A stretch of 64,000 bases of DNA from VAZQ01 sp963753575 (GTDB taxonomy: Bacteria > Pseudomonadota > Alphaproteobacteria > Rhizobiales > Xanthobacteraceae), in assembly GCA_963753575.1 (NCBI GenBank), contig CAVWCR010000003.1, positions 4,402,001 to 4,466,000 on the forward strand, given 5' to 3'. A program made the translations under genes and the position numbers. Shown one piece after another: positions 36,107 through 44,688 of the stretch; positions within the stretch are counted from its first letter, which is position 1; the number at the start of each line of letters is the position of its first letter. The notes under the pieces were generated by a model, which worked only from the letters and a program-made list of their open reading frames with translations, did not search any database and was not told where the DNA came from.

Positions 36107-38158
36107 GTGTTGGGTCGCGCACTCGATCATCTGGAAGAGTGGCTGATCGCGACGCTGATTGCGGCCGCTACGGCGCTGATTTTCGTCGCCGTCCTGCATC
36201 GCTACGGTACCGGCGCCGCGATCGACATTTCGAAATGGGCCACCGCGCACGGCCTCACGGCCCTCGCGTCCGCGCTGCTTGCGGTATTCGGCTGGCTTAG
36301 TTCATGGGACTTGTCCTGGGCGCAGGAACTTTGCATCTACATGTTCATCTGGATGGCGAAGTTCGGCGCCGCTTATGGCGTGCGGACCGGCATCCATGTC
36401 GGCGTCGATGTATTCGTCAACATGCTCGCGCCGGGCTCGCGCAAGCGGGTGATTCTGTTCGGCCTGTTGTGCGGTGCGCTGTTCACAGCGACGGTCGGCG
36501 CTTTCGGCGGCGCCTTCGTCTGGAAGGTCTACCACACCGGTATCCAGTCGAACGATCTTGAGGTGAAAATGTGGATCGTCTTTTCGGCGATTCCACTCGG
36601 CTCCGGGCTTATGTGCTTCCGTTTCCTACAGGTCGCCTGGTGGTTCTACCGGACCGGCGAACTGCCGCATCACGACGCCGCCCACGTCGAGGGCATTGAG
36701 GAAGACGCCCTTGCTGCCGCCACGATCGAAGACGATCTGCACCCTGCGCCCGTGCCGGCAGCCGGCGGCAGGAAAGAGACGACTGCGCTCGGCCTGATCA
36801 TCATCCTGGTTCCGCTGTTGATCGTTGCGGTTTGCTTCGCGCACCAAGCGGGCCTCGTCGCGTTGCCTCAGGGTCTGCGCGCCTTGATCCTGTTCGCGCT
36901 GCTGATCGCGCTGATGTTCACCGGCATGCCGGTGTCGATCGCGCTGGGCCTGACTGTTCTCACCTTCATGTTCACGCTGACCGAGGTTCCGACCGAGTCG
37001 GTGGCGCTCAAGCTGTTCACCGGGATCGAGAGCTTCGAGATCATGGCGGTCCCGTTCTTCATCCTGGCGGGCAGTTTCCTCACCCATGGCGGCGTGGCGA
37101 GACGGATGATCACGTTTGCGACCTCGCTCGTCGGTCACTGGTATGGCGGGCTTGGACTGGCGGGTGTCGTTGCCTGCGCGCTGTTCGCCGCGGTGTCGGG
37201 CTCCTCGCCTGCGACCGTGGTGGCGATAGGCTCGGTCATTCTGCCCGCGATGGTCGCGCAAGGATTTCCGAAGCGCTTCGGTGCCGGCATCATCGCCACG
37301 TCGGGCGCGCTCGGCATCCTCATCCCTCCATCGATCGTGATGGTGCTGTATGCGGTCGCGACCAATTCGTCGATCGGCAAGTTGTTTATTGCCGGCATCG
37401 TCCCGGGTTTCGTGCTCGCCGCGATGCTCGGCGGGACGACCTTCTACCGCGCCTGGCACAATAACTATCCGCGCATACCCAAGGCCGCGTTCAAGGAGCG
37501 CTTCGTCGCGTTCCGTGAGTCGATCTGGGGCCTGCTGCTGATCGTGATCGTGATGGGCGGAATCTACACAGGCCTGTTCACACCGACCGAGGCCGCCGCG
37601 ATGAGCGCGGTCTACGCCTTCGTCATCGCCGTGTTCGTCTACAAGGACCTGAAGCTGAGCGACGTTCCGCGTGTCCTGCTCTCGTCCGCCAACCTGAGCG
37701 CGATGCTGCTCTACATCATCACCAACGCGATCCTGTTCTCGTTCCTGCTCACCTACGAGAACATTCCTCAAACGCTCGCCCAATGGATCACCGACATGGG
37801 GCTCGGCCGGATCACGTTCCTGCTGGTGGTCAACATTATGCTGTTGCTCGCCGGCAACGTGATGGAGCCGTCATCGATCACGCTGATCATGGCGCCGATC
37901 CTGTTTCCGGTCGCGATCAAGCTGGGGATCGATCCGATCCACTTCGGCATCTTGATGACGGTCAACATGGAGGTCGGGCTCTGTCACCCGCCGGTCGGCC
38001 TCAACCTCTACGTGACCTCTGGCATCGCCAAGATGGGAATCACCGAACTCACCGTCGCGGTCTGGCCGTGGCTCGCGACCATGCTGGTGTTCCTAGCCAT
38101 CGTCACCTACTGGCCGGAAATGACGCTGTTCCTGCCGCGGCTGCTGGGAATGATGTGA
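36107..38158 (+). CDS. dctQM: TRAP transporter fused small (DctQ) and large (DctM) membrane subunit
   Basis: One polypeptide of 683 residues joins the four-TM DctQ domain (first 200 residues, with WAQELCIYMFIWMAKFGAAY and RTGIHVGVDVFVNML) to the DctM translocation domain (from about residue 230; TGMPVSIALGLTVLTFMFT, PFFILAGSFLTHGGVARRM, AAVSGSSPATVVAIGSVILP, LGILIPPSIVMVLYAV). A charged linker with EGIEEDALAAATIEDDLHP lies between. The start is GTG 36107 with GGCGGGA upstream. It forms a complete TRAP system with the preceding DctP. Fusions of this kind are known but less common than separate subunits. Confidence 0.94.
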   Translation: MLGRALDHLEEWLIATLIAAATALIFVAVLHRYGTGAAIDISKWATAHGLTALASALLAVFGWLSSWDLSWAQELCIYMFIWMAKFGAAYGVRTGIHVGVDVFVNMLAPGSRKRVILFGLLCGALFTATVGAFGGAFVWKVYHTGIQSNDLEVKMWIVFSAIPLGSGLMCFRFLQVAWWFYRTGELPHHDAAHVEGIEEDALAAATIEDDLHPAPVPAAGGRKETTALGLIIILVPLLIVAVCFAHQAGLVALPQGLRALILFALLIALMFTGMPVSIALGLTVLTFMFTLTEVPTESVALKLFTGIESFEIMAVPFFILAGSFLTHGGVARRMITFATSLVGHWYGGLGLAGVVACALFAAVSGSSPATVVAIGSVILPAMVAQGFPKRFGAGIIATSGALGILIPPSIVMVLYAVATNSSIGKLFIAGIVPGFVLAAMLGGTTFYRAWHNNYPRIPKAAFKERFVAFRESIWGLLLIVIVMGGIYTGLFTPTEAAAMSAVYAFVIAVFVYKDLKLSDVPRVLLSSANLSAMLLYIITNAILFSFLLTYENIPQTLAQWITDMGLGRITFLLVVNIMLLLAGNVMEPSSITLIMAPILFPVAIKLGIDPIHFGILMTVNMEVGLCHPPVGLNLYVTSGIAKMGITELTVAVWPWLATMLVFLAIVTYWPEMTLFLPRLLGMM

Positions 38159-38259
38159 CCCGCGTGGCGCGTGGGCGACCAAAACGTCATCATTCCTCGA
38201 CCGTCGGGATGCCGTGCCGGCGGGCTGCACCTCGCCCTTCATCAGGAGCGAGAGCGGCC

Positions 38260-38333
38260 CTAGTGCCCCGTTTCCGAAGTTCGTTGAGTCATCGCTGCAC
38301 CCTCTGACACGAACTTCGGAAATGGCGCACTAG
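38260..38333 (+). repeat. Solo module B of the composite palindromic element
   Basis: Only module B is present: CTAGTGCCCC start, arms TTTCCGAAGTTCGT (38271-38284) and ACGAACTTCGGAAA (38309-38322, perfect), GCGCACTAG end. Its reverse complement aligns best with the B module upstream of ccmA (shared loop bases GACTCAACGAACTTCG). No module A lies within 100 bp. Shows that the two modules can exist separately. Confidence 0.88.
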
Positions 38334-38364
38334 GCTAACTGGTCCGAGCCGCCATGAAATAAGA

Positions 38365-38391
38365 AAATCCCGGGACTTGATCCCGGGATTT
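38365..38391 (-). terminator. Bidirectional intrinsic terminator after omp gene
   Basis: Perfect 11-bp stem AAATCCCGGGA / TCCCGGGATTT with loop CTTGA. On the minus strand it is followed by a short T-rich tract (TTTTCTT), which suits termination of the beta-barrel gene 28 bp upstream. It could also stop plus-strand transcripts from dctQM. Confidence 0.8.
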
Positions 38392-38418
38392 GTTGCGTAC
38401 CTCGTGCTGACGGATCGA

Positions 38419-39111
38419 TCAGAACTTGTAGTTCAGTCCAACCTTGCCCATGACAAATTCGTGCGAGAAGCGAAGGTTATATGTGCTGTTGTCGTTGTAG
38501 TTGGTCGATCCTAGGTCGACATAAAGCACTTCAGCTTTGACCGTCCAGTGCGGCAAAATCATTCGCTCGACACCGACTCCGCCAGTCCAGCCGACTTGTG
38601 TATGACTGTTCTGATTTGGACTGCTGCCGTCGAAAGAAATCCCGCTCTTCACGCCGCCAAACGCAAGGCCGCCGGTCGCATAGAGCAGCGTGGCGCCGTT
38701 CGTCCCGGCGGTGATGCCGACACGTCCGCGCACGGTCGCGATCCAATCGACTTGAGTGTGGTAGTTATAATCGTCGTCTTCGAATCCTACGATGTCGGTC
38801 CGTGACCGGAAGAAGGTCGCGTCACCTTCGATTCCGTAGACGAGGTTTTGATCCTGCCAGTTGCAGCCGATCTGGCCGCCGCCGCCACCAGTTGTCTGAC
38901 TTTGCGACCCGCCGACACCATCGCCGAAATCAGTATCGATACCTGACAGGCCGCTCCGATAACTCACCACGGCTCCATGGCCGCCAAGATAGCAGCCAGC
39001 CCAGCTCCATGCCGGCTGCACCATGCGAGGAGCCTTTAGCGGCATATCCGCCGCCGCCGCCGCTCCCGCCAGCACGAGAAGTGAAACCGTCCCCAGCAAA
39101 ACTCTCTTCAT
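38419..39111 (-). CDS. Omp25/Omp31-type outer-membrane beta-barrel protein
   Basis: Secreted eight-stranded barrel of the Omp_b-brl family, common in Hyphomicrobiales; 230 residues. A signal peptide (to about LAGAAAAADMP) is followed by WSWAGCYLGGHGAVVSYRSG, the usual W-x-G-x-Y-x-G-G opening. Barrel strands include LVYGIEGDATFFRSRT, VDWIATVRGRVGITAG, GATLLYATGGLAFGGVKSG and the terminal aromatic strand FSHEFVMGKVGLNYKF ending in F. A GGAG ribosome site precedes the ATG. Monocistronic; terminator at 38365. Likely a structural or immune-exposed barrel. Confidence 0.9.
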   Translation of the reverse strand: MKRVLLGTVSLLVLAGAAAAADMPLKAPRMVQPAWSWAGCYLGGHGAVVSYRSGLSGIDTDFGDGVGGSQSQTTGGGGGQIGCNWQDQNLVYGIEGDATFFRSRTDIVGFEDDDYNYHTQVDWIATVRGRVGITAGTNGATLLYATGGLAFGGVKSGISFDGSSPNQNSHTQVGWTGGVGVERMILPHWTVKAEVLYVDLGSTNYNDNSTYNLRFSHEFVMGKVGLNYKF

Positions 39112-39346
39112 GTTGTTTCTCCAAAGCCCGCGACAGCGGTCACTATTGAGACGTACGGCCGCTGAGCGGCCGCATGTGCGCGACCATAAGCTCGGGAGTG
39201 ATTTGCAAGAACAAAAAAAGCTCAGGGCGGTAGATTGTTGCCGAATGTGACCGACAAGGCACAGCTTGTACTGAGACTAGTGAGTTGAGATATTTATATC
39301 CTGATCAATGTCACCCCAATTCAGCCCAATGCAAAGGCGAAAGTTC

Positions 39347-40813
39347 TTAGACAATTGCCTTGTTGCTGCGTTCAAGTACGGCATATACAGCCTCGCGCTC
39401 CAATTTACCCATTTCGTTCCTCGGTAACTTATCCACAGTCACAATTTTCGCCGGAATAAGCATTGAGCTCAAACGCCCCTGACAATAGGCTTGGAGGGCC
39501 TTCTGATCGATCGATTTTCCGACGACGGCGGCCCAGACCCGTTCCATCCCAAGATCATCCTTCATGGCGACTACGGCGGCGTCTTCGATTCCTGGAAATC
39601 CGGTCAGGACAGCCTCGATTGATTCCGGTCGAGCCTTGTCTCCCGCGATATTCATTGTGGCTTGGCTGCGCCCGGTAATCACCAGCAGTCCATCCTCGGT
39701 CAGGTATCCCACGTCACCGGGATAGAAGCAGCCGTCTCGGAACGCAGAACCAAGGCCGTCGGACCCGCCCAAATACCCACTTACAGTGTAAGGGCCACGG
39801 ATTCGAACGGCTCCCTCGGCTCCAGTCGCAACGGCATGCCCGTCCTCGCCAACAACTTCGACCGCCACGTCCGGTATAACGTAGCCCACAGCTCCTTCAG
39901 CATCTGCTATCGCATGAGCCGGAGCGGTCGCCACCATGCTGGTTTCCGTGGCGCCATAGGCTGCGATGATATTTGTGCAGAATCGCGCCCGCGCTCGCTC
40001 CGACAAGGATCGAGGCAAATGGCTGCCGCCCACGATCGCCAATTCGAAGCGCGAATGCGCTCCTTTGTTCAATTCGTAAAATTTGGTGTAGCCGGCGAGT
40101 GAGGCTGGCGATCCAAGAAGCGCCTGAACTTTGTAGAGATCGAAGGTCTGGATCGTCGTGTCCATGTCGCCCCCGCCGCAAAACAGAGTTCCACCCTTCC
40201 AGAGCATATAAATGAGAAATTGGATCCCCAGCGAAGCTCCAAAGGAAAAATCGGTGTGCAGCCGCATCGATTGCGACAACTGATTGCCCATCATGTAGTG
40301 ATGACGGGCAATTCGTTGCGCCATCATTTTATGAGTAATGCCCACGGCTTTCGGCTCGCCAGTGGTGCCCGACGTCAGAATGATTCGACAAAGGTCGTCT
40401 TCACTGCCGCCGTAGTACCGTCGATCCTCGAGCCGCTTACCATCTCCCGCCATCCAACCGCGATCAACGATCACAATCTTTTTGCCCGGCGCGATACCAG
40501 GAAAGGGGCGATCGGTTATTATTGCCTCCACATCTATTGCGCTCGCGATCTGGGTTGCGCGACCTTGGAAAGTTACCGCACCAATCCGCATCAAACCGAG
40601 CGTAATAGCGGCATCGAGGATCCGATCTTCGATCATGACAGCAATGACGCTGCCTCGTTTTAGCCCTAACGAAATAGCTTTTTGTCCGACGTTATTGATG
40701 GCCTGCTGCAAACGGCCGTAACTGATTAAGCTCATGTTCTGGCCCGGCGCAGAGATCGCCGGCGCGAGTGGAATCGATTTGCAGTGAAAAAGAATAGGGT
40801 CGACAACGTTCAT
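39347..40813 (-). CDS. Orphan AMP-forming acyl-CoA/acyl-ACP ligase family protein
   Basis: Adenylate-forming enzyme, 488 residues from ATG 40813, which has a strong AGGAG ribosome site. Motif order: P-loop ILTSGTTGEPKAVG (around 146-158), IIAAYGATETSMVA (A5, 283 onward), FYPGDVGYLTEDG and ITGRSQATMNIAGDKARPES (A7-A8), and the C-terminal catalytic lysine in PRNEMGKLERE. Substrate unknown (fatty acid, aryl acid or ACP-bound). It has no carrier protein, thioesterase or pathway partner next to it. The gene looks less GC-rich than the flanking genes, which suggests acquisition. It lies about 235 bp from the divergent-side omp gene on the same strand. Confidence 0.88.
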   Translation of the reverse strand: MNVVDPILFHCKSIPLAPAISAPGQNMSLISYGRLQQAINNVGQKAISLGLKRGSVIAVMIEDRILDAAITLGLMRIGAVTFQGRATQIASAIDVEAIITDRPFPGIAPGKKIVIVDRGWMAGDGKRLEDRRYYGGSEDDLCRIILTSGTTGEPKAVGITHKMMAQRIARHHYMMGNQLSQSMRLHTDFSFGASLGIQFLIYMLWKGGTLFCGGGDMDTTIQTFDLYKVQALLGSPASLAGYTKFYELNKGAHSRFELAIVGGSHLPRSLSERARARFCTNIIAAYGATETSMVATAPAHAIADAEGAVGYVIPDVAVEVVGEDGHAVATGAEGAVRIRGPYTVSGYLGGSDGLGSAFRDGCFYPGDVGYLTEDGLLVITGRSQATMNIAGDKARPESIEAVLTGFPGIEDAAVVAMKDDLGMERVWAAVVGKSIDQKALQAYCQGRLSSMLIPAKIVTVDKLPRNEMGKLEREAVYAVLERSNKAIV

Positions 40814-41498
40814 TTGGGCACTCCTCAATTCAATTGCGCGCCGCCATGGTGGTCGAGCGCACCATTGGCACGCTCGACCACCCCCGTCCGCAATGCAGTA
40901 CATTAACCGGGCTGCGTGAGTGATGTCAGGCGTGATGTCTGCTATGGGACTCTTAACTCATCACGGCCTCGCTGATATCGCGTTTGGGTCAAGGCCGGCA
41001 ATTCTCAGACCGAGCACATTTTCTTTCAGTCTCCCCCCAGAAGCGGCGGTCGCAGTGGGCCTTGCGGAATTTTCGGTCGGGCCAATGAACGAACCCGCTT
41101 GCGCGCGAAGGTGCGGCAGGGGAGCCCGCGGCAAGGCCTCGCCGATTTAACGAGTTGATTGAACAAGGATGACGAGACGGAGGCTGGGTCTTGAGGATCG
41201 AGCCTGCCGTCGTGCGCTGTTAGAGCAGGCACGCAGGCCTCTGGTGATGGGCTACGGTGAGCCTCCCAGTCTGTTTGCGGCGAGCAAATCACCCGGCCTG
41301 AATCGTCTGGCCCTAATCACCTGGCCCTAATCACCTGGCCCAAATCTCCGGCCCAAATCATCTGGCCTGAATCATCTGGCCCGAACGCCGAAAGTGGCTG
41401 TACTATGGGCGCCTGCGACGACTTGTGAAGTCGCGGCGGCGGTGCGATGCTCCGCCAAAGCAATGTTCGCCAAAGCAATGGCTGTGAGGAGACGACCA
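40814..41498. other. Gene-free region with tandem 14-bp array
   Basis: A 685-bp stretch between the divergent ligase and LVIVD genes. Small frames present have no ribosome site or recognisable domains. The notable content is a seven-unit tandem array at 41287-41383. A GAGGAG ribosome site at the right end belongs to the LVIVD gene. Confidence 0.6.
41287..41383 (+). repeat. Tandem array: seven units of a 14-bp repeat
   Basis: Units run AATCACCCGGCCTG, AATCGTCTGGCCCT, AATCACCTGGCCCT, AATCACCTGGCCCA, a 13-bp AATCTCCGGCCCA, AATCATCTGGCCTG and AATCATCTGGCCCG. Consensus AATCAYCTGGCCCN. Copies are contiguous with no spacers, so this is not CRISPR. It sits 116 bp upstream of the LVIVD gene start. 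Confidence 0.92.
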
Positions 41499-42836
41499 AT
41501 GGTTTCGGGCCAAAATCCCAACTGTCTGACGCGCGCCGCCGCGATGTTCGCGGGCCTTGCATCGATCGCAACGGTAGCGTTGTGGACCCCACTCGCCCTC
41601 GCCGACCCGATCCCACCCGGCTGGCAGGCGTCCAATCTGGAAGTGCTCGGCTTCACCGGACTCAACGGCCGTCCGGGAGCGTTCAAGCTCGGCATCAAGC
41701 ACGCCAGCAATGACCACTGGTATCTCTTCGCCGGGCACACCTTCGACCAGGGCTGGAGCATCATCGACGTCACCGATCCCAAGAACCCGCGCTACGTGAA
41801 ATTCATCCCGTATGGGACACCGACCAAGGAAGTCCTGACCGCGCAGCTCACGCTGCACGGCGACATCATGATCACCGCCATCGACAAGAAGTCGAAGCCC
41901 GACCCGACGCTGATCATCTGGAACATCAGCGATCCGGAAAACCCCAAGCGGGTGGGGCAATGGCGCGGCGCCGAGGGCGGCTCGCATCGGAATTCCTATC
42001 CGGGCGGGAAATACGCCTATCTCTCCGCTTTCATGCCCGGCTACCAGGGGCGCGGACATGAACTCGTGATCCTCGACATCAGCGACGTCGCCGCGCCGAA
42101 GGTCGCCGGAGTTTGGGCGCAGCCCGGGCAGAAAGTGGGCGAGACCTTGCCGACCCCCGCGCCCGGCTTCCACGGACCAGCCAACATCAGTCCCGACGGC
42201 AAGATGGCATCGATGGGCTACACGCCCGACATCATCAATCTCGACATCTCCGACGTGAGCCATCCGAAGCTGATCGGTCGCCTCACCATGGTGCCGCCCT
42301 TCATGTATGCGGGCAACCAGTCGGTCCACACGGTCTTGCCGCTCTGGGACCGCAAGCTGCTCTACGCCAGCTCGGAGGCCAGCAAGTGGGGTTGCGACAA
42401 GAGCCCGATGAATTGGGCGGCGATGATCGACAACAAGGACCCCTCAAAGCCACGGCTGATGTCGATCTTCCCGCCGCCGCGGCCGCCAAAGGGTGCTCCC
42501 TACAAGAGCTTCTGCGACAAGGAGGGACGTTTCGGCCCCCACAATACGGTGATGGAGCAGCACAATCCCGACGTCCATCCGGTCGGCGACGTCCTGTACA
42601 TCACCTGGTTCAACGCCGGCCTGCGGGTATTCGATGTGAGCGATCCCTACATGCCGACTGAGGTGGGCTGGTTCCTGCCAGCCGAGAATCCGCACGCGAA
42701 GTCGCACGGTGGCGGAGGGCCTCACGACGCCCCGAACAACTGGTCGGAGGAAGTCGCACAGGACGCGCGCGGCTATATCTACGTCGTCGACGACAAATGG
42801 GGCATCTGGATCCTGCGCGATCCGCACCACAAATAG
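41499..42836 (+). CDS. LVIVD-repeat secreted protein
   Basis: Exported protein of 445 residues with beta-propeller-like LVIVD repeats; cellular role unknown. GAGGAG lies 8 bases before ATG 41499. Signal peptide ends near ATVALWTPLALADP. Repeat cores visible: GWSIIDVTDPKNPRYVKFIP, LIIWNISDPENPKRVGQW, ELVILDISDVAAPKVAGVW, IINLDISDVSHPKLIGRL and GLRVFDVSDPYMPTEVGWFL, each with the hydrophobic-D-x-x-D/xP pattern. The C terminus has GGGGPHDAPNNWSEEV and IYVVDDKWGIWILRDPHHK. It may bind metal or assist a secreted enzyme. Alone in its transcription unit. Confidence 0.88.
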   Translation: MVSGQNPNCLTRAAAMFAGLASIATVALWTPLALADPIPPGWQASNLEVLGFTGLNGRPGAFKLGIKHASNDHWYLFAGHTFDQGWSIIDVTDPKNPRYVKFIPYGTPTKEVLTAQLTLHGDIMITAIDKKSKPDPTLIIWNISDPENPKRVGQWRGAEGGSHRNSYPGGKYAYLSAFMPGYQGRGHELVILDISDVAAPKVAGVWAQPGQKVGETLPTPAPGFHGPANISPDGKMASMGYTPDIINLDISDVSHPKLIGRLTMVPPFMYAGNQSVHTVLPLWDRKLLYASSEASKWGCDKSPMNWAAMIDNKDPSKPRLMSIFPPPRPPKGAPYKSFCDKEGRFGPHNTVMEQHNPDVHPVGDVLYITWFNAGLRVFDVSDPYMPTEVGWFLPAENPHAKSHGGGGPHDAPNNWSEEVAQDARGYIYVVDDKWGIWILRDPHHK

Positions 42837-42885
42837 CGCTAACGGCCGGCCCCGCGCTGCGCGGCCGGCCGAACGCGGGTTCGCG

Positions 42886-43686
42886 CTACGGCGCGTTGGC
42901 AAGCGGCCACAGCCCGGTCTTCCGCAGGAAAGCTTCCACCGCGCCATCAAACGCCGCCGGGTCCTCGATGCAGCAGGCATGCCCGGAGCCGGGAAGCACG
43001 ACGTGAGTGGCGCCCGCAATGCGCGAAGCGGTGTCGCGGCCGCGCTCGAGCGAAATGTCGTGCGCGCCGTTGATCACCAGCGTCGGCACCGTCATGCCGG
43101 CCAAGCGCCCGCGCATGTCGCAGGCCTCGCGCGCGCGGAAGATCTGCGCGATGCAGGCGCCGGACAAAGGCTGCGTCTGCTCGGTGAAGAGATCGAGCAC
43201 CCAGCGCCCGAGCAGCGTGTCGCCGAAGCCGGGTGCCACCAGTTCGCGGATGTGTCCGCGCTGGTAACCCTTGAGATCGGCCGAGGTATAGCCCGCGACC
43301 CGATCCGCGATGTTGGCGCCGCCTTTGCTGGAGCCGCCGACCAGGATCACGGCCGCGGCGAGTTCGGGCCGGTCGAGGCCGATCAAGAGCGCGATGCCGG
43401 AGCCGACGCTCACGCCGAGCACGATCGCGCGGGTGACGCCCTCCTGCGCGCAGACGGCGAGCACATCGTCCGCCATGTCGGCGAGCGTGAACCGCGTGTC
43501 GGGCTTGTCGGAGCGGCCATAGCCGCGCAAGTCGGGCGCGATCAGCCGGAAGTGCTGTGAGAAGCGTGCGAGCTGGTAGGTGAACAGCCGGTGGTCGAAC
43601 GGGTTGGCGTGGACGAGGACCATCGGCGGCCCCTCGCCCGCCACCACGTAGTGGATGCGCACGCCCTTGTTGCTGGCGTAGGGCAC
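42886..43686 (-). CDS. Alpha/beta hydrolase
   Basis: Alpha/beta-fold hydrolase, probably an esterase or C-C bond hydrolase. Nucleophile elbow GVSVGSG, oxyanion region VLVHANPFDHRLF, acid region LVINGAHDIS and catalytic histidine region LPGSGHACCIEDP. I use GTG 43686 (start PYASNKGVRIHYVVAGEGPP), giving 266 residues; the frame continues upstream into the neighbouring gene. It starts 10 bp after the stop of a Bug receptor gene on the same strand, so it is likely cotranscribed and may act on the transported compound. Confidence 0.85.
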   Translation of the reverse strand: MPYASNKGVRIHYVVAGEGPPMVLVHANPFDHRLFTYQLARFSQHFRLIAPDLRGYGRSDKPDTRFTLADMADDVLAVCAQEGVTRAIVLGVSVGSGIALLIGLDRPELAAAVILVGGSSKGGANIADRVAGYTSADLKGYQRGHIRELVAPGFGDTLLGRWVLDLFTEQTQPLSGACIAQIFRAREACDMRGRLAGMTVPTLVINGAHDISLERGRDTASRIAGATHVVLPGSGHACCIEDPAAFDGAVEAFLRKTGLWPLANAP

Positions 43687-43696
43687 GCGCGGCTCG

Positions 43697-44674
43697 CTAC
43701 TGCGTGCCGGTGAGGCCGGCCTTGCGCACCACCGGCTTCCAGCGCGCAATCTCTGACTTGACGAACTGCTGCAGCGCCTCGACCGACGTGTTCTCCATCA
43801 TCAGCATGCCGTCGCCGAGAAAGCGCTCCTTGAGCTCGGGCAAGAGCGCCTTCATCTCGGCGTGCAGCTTCTCGACGATCGGCCGCGGCGTCTTGCCGGG
43901 CGCGACCAGCATCTGCCAGGAGGCCGCATCGAAGCCCGGGACCGTGTCGGCAACCGGCGGGATGTCGGGGAACTTGGCGAGCCTAGTCTTGGTCGAGATC
44001 GCGATCGCGCGCACGCGGCCGGTCTGGATGACGCCGACCGCGGGCGGAATGTCGACGAAGGTGAGCGGCAGGTGCCCGCCCACGACGTCGTTCACCAGCG
44101 GGCCCGAGCCGCGATAGGGCACGTGCGCCATCTCGATGCCGGTCATGCTGCGGAAGAGCTCAGCGTAGAGATGATGCGGCGTGCCGGGCCCGGCCGAGCC
44201 ATAGGAGAACTTGCCGGGGTTCGCCTTCGCGAGCCGGATCAGGTCGGCGACCGAGTGGATCGGCTGCGACGGGTTGACGATCAGCACGAACGGCGTCTGC
44301 GCCACGAGCGCGATCGGAATGAAATCGACCGCCGGATCGTAGGGCAGATGCTTATAGATCGAGACGCTCATCGCGAGCGTCGGGCTCGGCGCCATGAGGA
44401 GCGTATAGCCGTCGGGCGCCGCGCGGGCGGCAGCCGCCGCCCCGAGCGTCGAGCCGGCGCCGGGCTTGTTCTCGATCAGGAACGGCTTGCCGAGCCGCTG
44501 CTCGAGCTTCGCCGCCAGCATGCGCGCGATGATGTCGGTACCGCCGCCGGCCGCGAACGGCACGATGATCGTCACCGGACGGATGGGGTAATCCTGGGCG
44601 CGGCCGGTCGCGGATGCGACCATCGCCAGGACGAGGCCCGCGATCGCCGCACGGACGAAGAGTTTGAAACGCAT
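43697..44674 (-). CDS. Tripartite tricarboxylate transporter (Bug family) receptor
   Basis: Periplasmic Bug receptor, 325 residues from ATG 44674 with an AAGGAGG ribosome site. Signal peptide ends near ATGRAQDYP. Family motifs: RPVTIIVPFAAGGGTDIIAR, ENKPGAGSTLGAAAAARAAP, DGYTLLMAPSP, KFSYGSAGPGTPHHLYAELF, MAHVPYRGSGPLVNDVVGG and ASWQMLVAPGKTPRPIVEKL. It is the middle gene of an apparent three-gene operon: Bug receptor (44689), this receptor, alpha/beta hydrolase. The same long open frame continues through 45712 but that is an overlap, not a fusion. No TctAB. Ligand unknown. Confidence 0.92.
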   Translation of the reverse strand: MRFKLFVRAAIAGLVLAMVASATGRAQDYPIRPVTIIVPFAAGGGTDIIARMLAAKLEQRLGKPFLIENKPGAGSTLGAAAAARAAPDGYTLLMAPSPTLAMSVSIYKHLPYDPAVDFIPIALVAQTPFVLIVNPSQPIHSVADLIRLAKANPGKFSYGSAGPGTPHHLYAELFRSMTGIEMAHVPYRGSGPLVNDVVGGHLPLTFVDIPPAVGVIQTGRVRAIAISTKTRLAKFPDIPPVADTVPGFDAASWQMLVAPGKTPRPIVEKLHAEMKALLPELKERFLGDGMLMMENTSVEALQQFVKSEIARWKPVVRKAGLTGTQ

Positions 44675-44688
44675 ACTTTTCCTCCTTG

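Noticed and set aside
40920..41150. 76-codon plus-strand frame upstream of the LVIVD gene
   Set aside because: No ribosome site, low-information composition, no domain; likely chance.
41287..41383. Possible CRISPR array
   Set aside because: Units are 14 bp and contiguous with no spacers; no cas genes.
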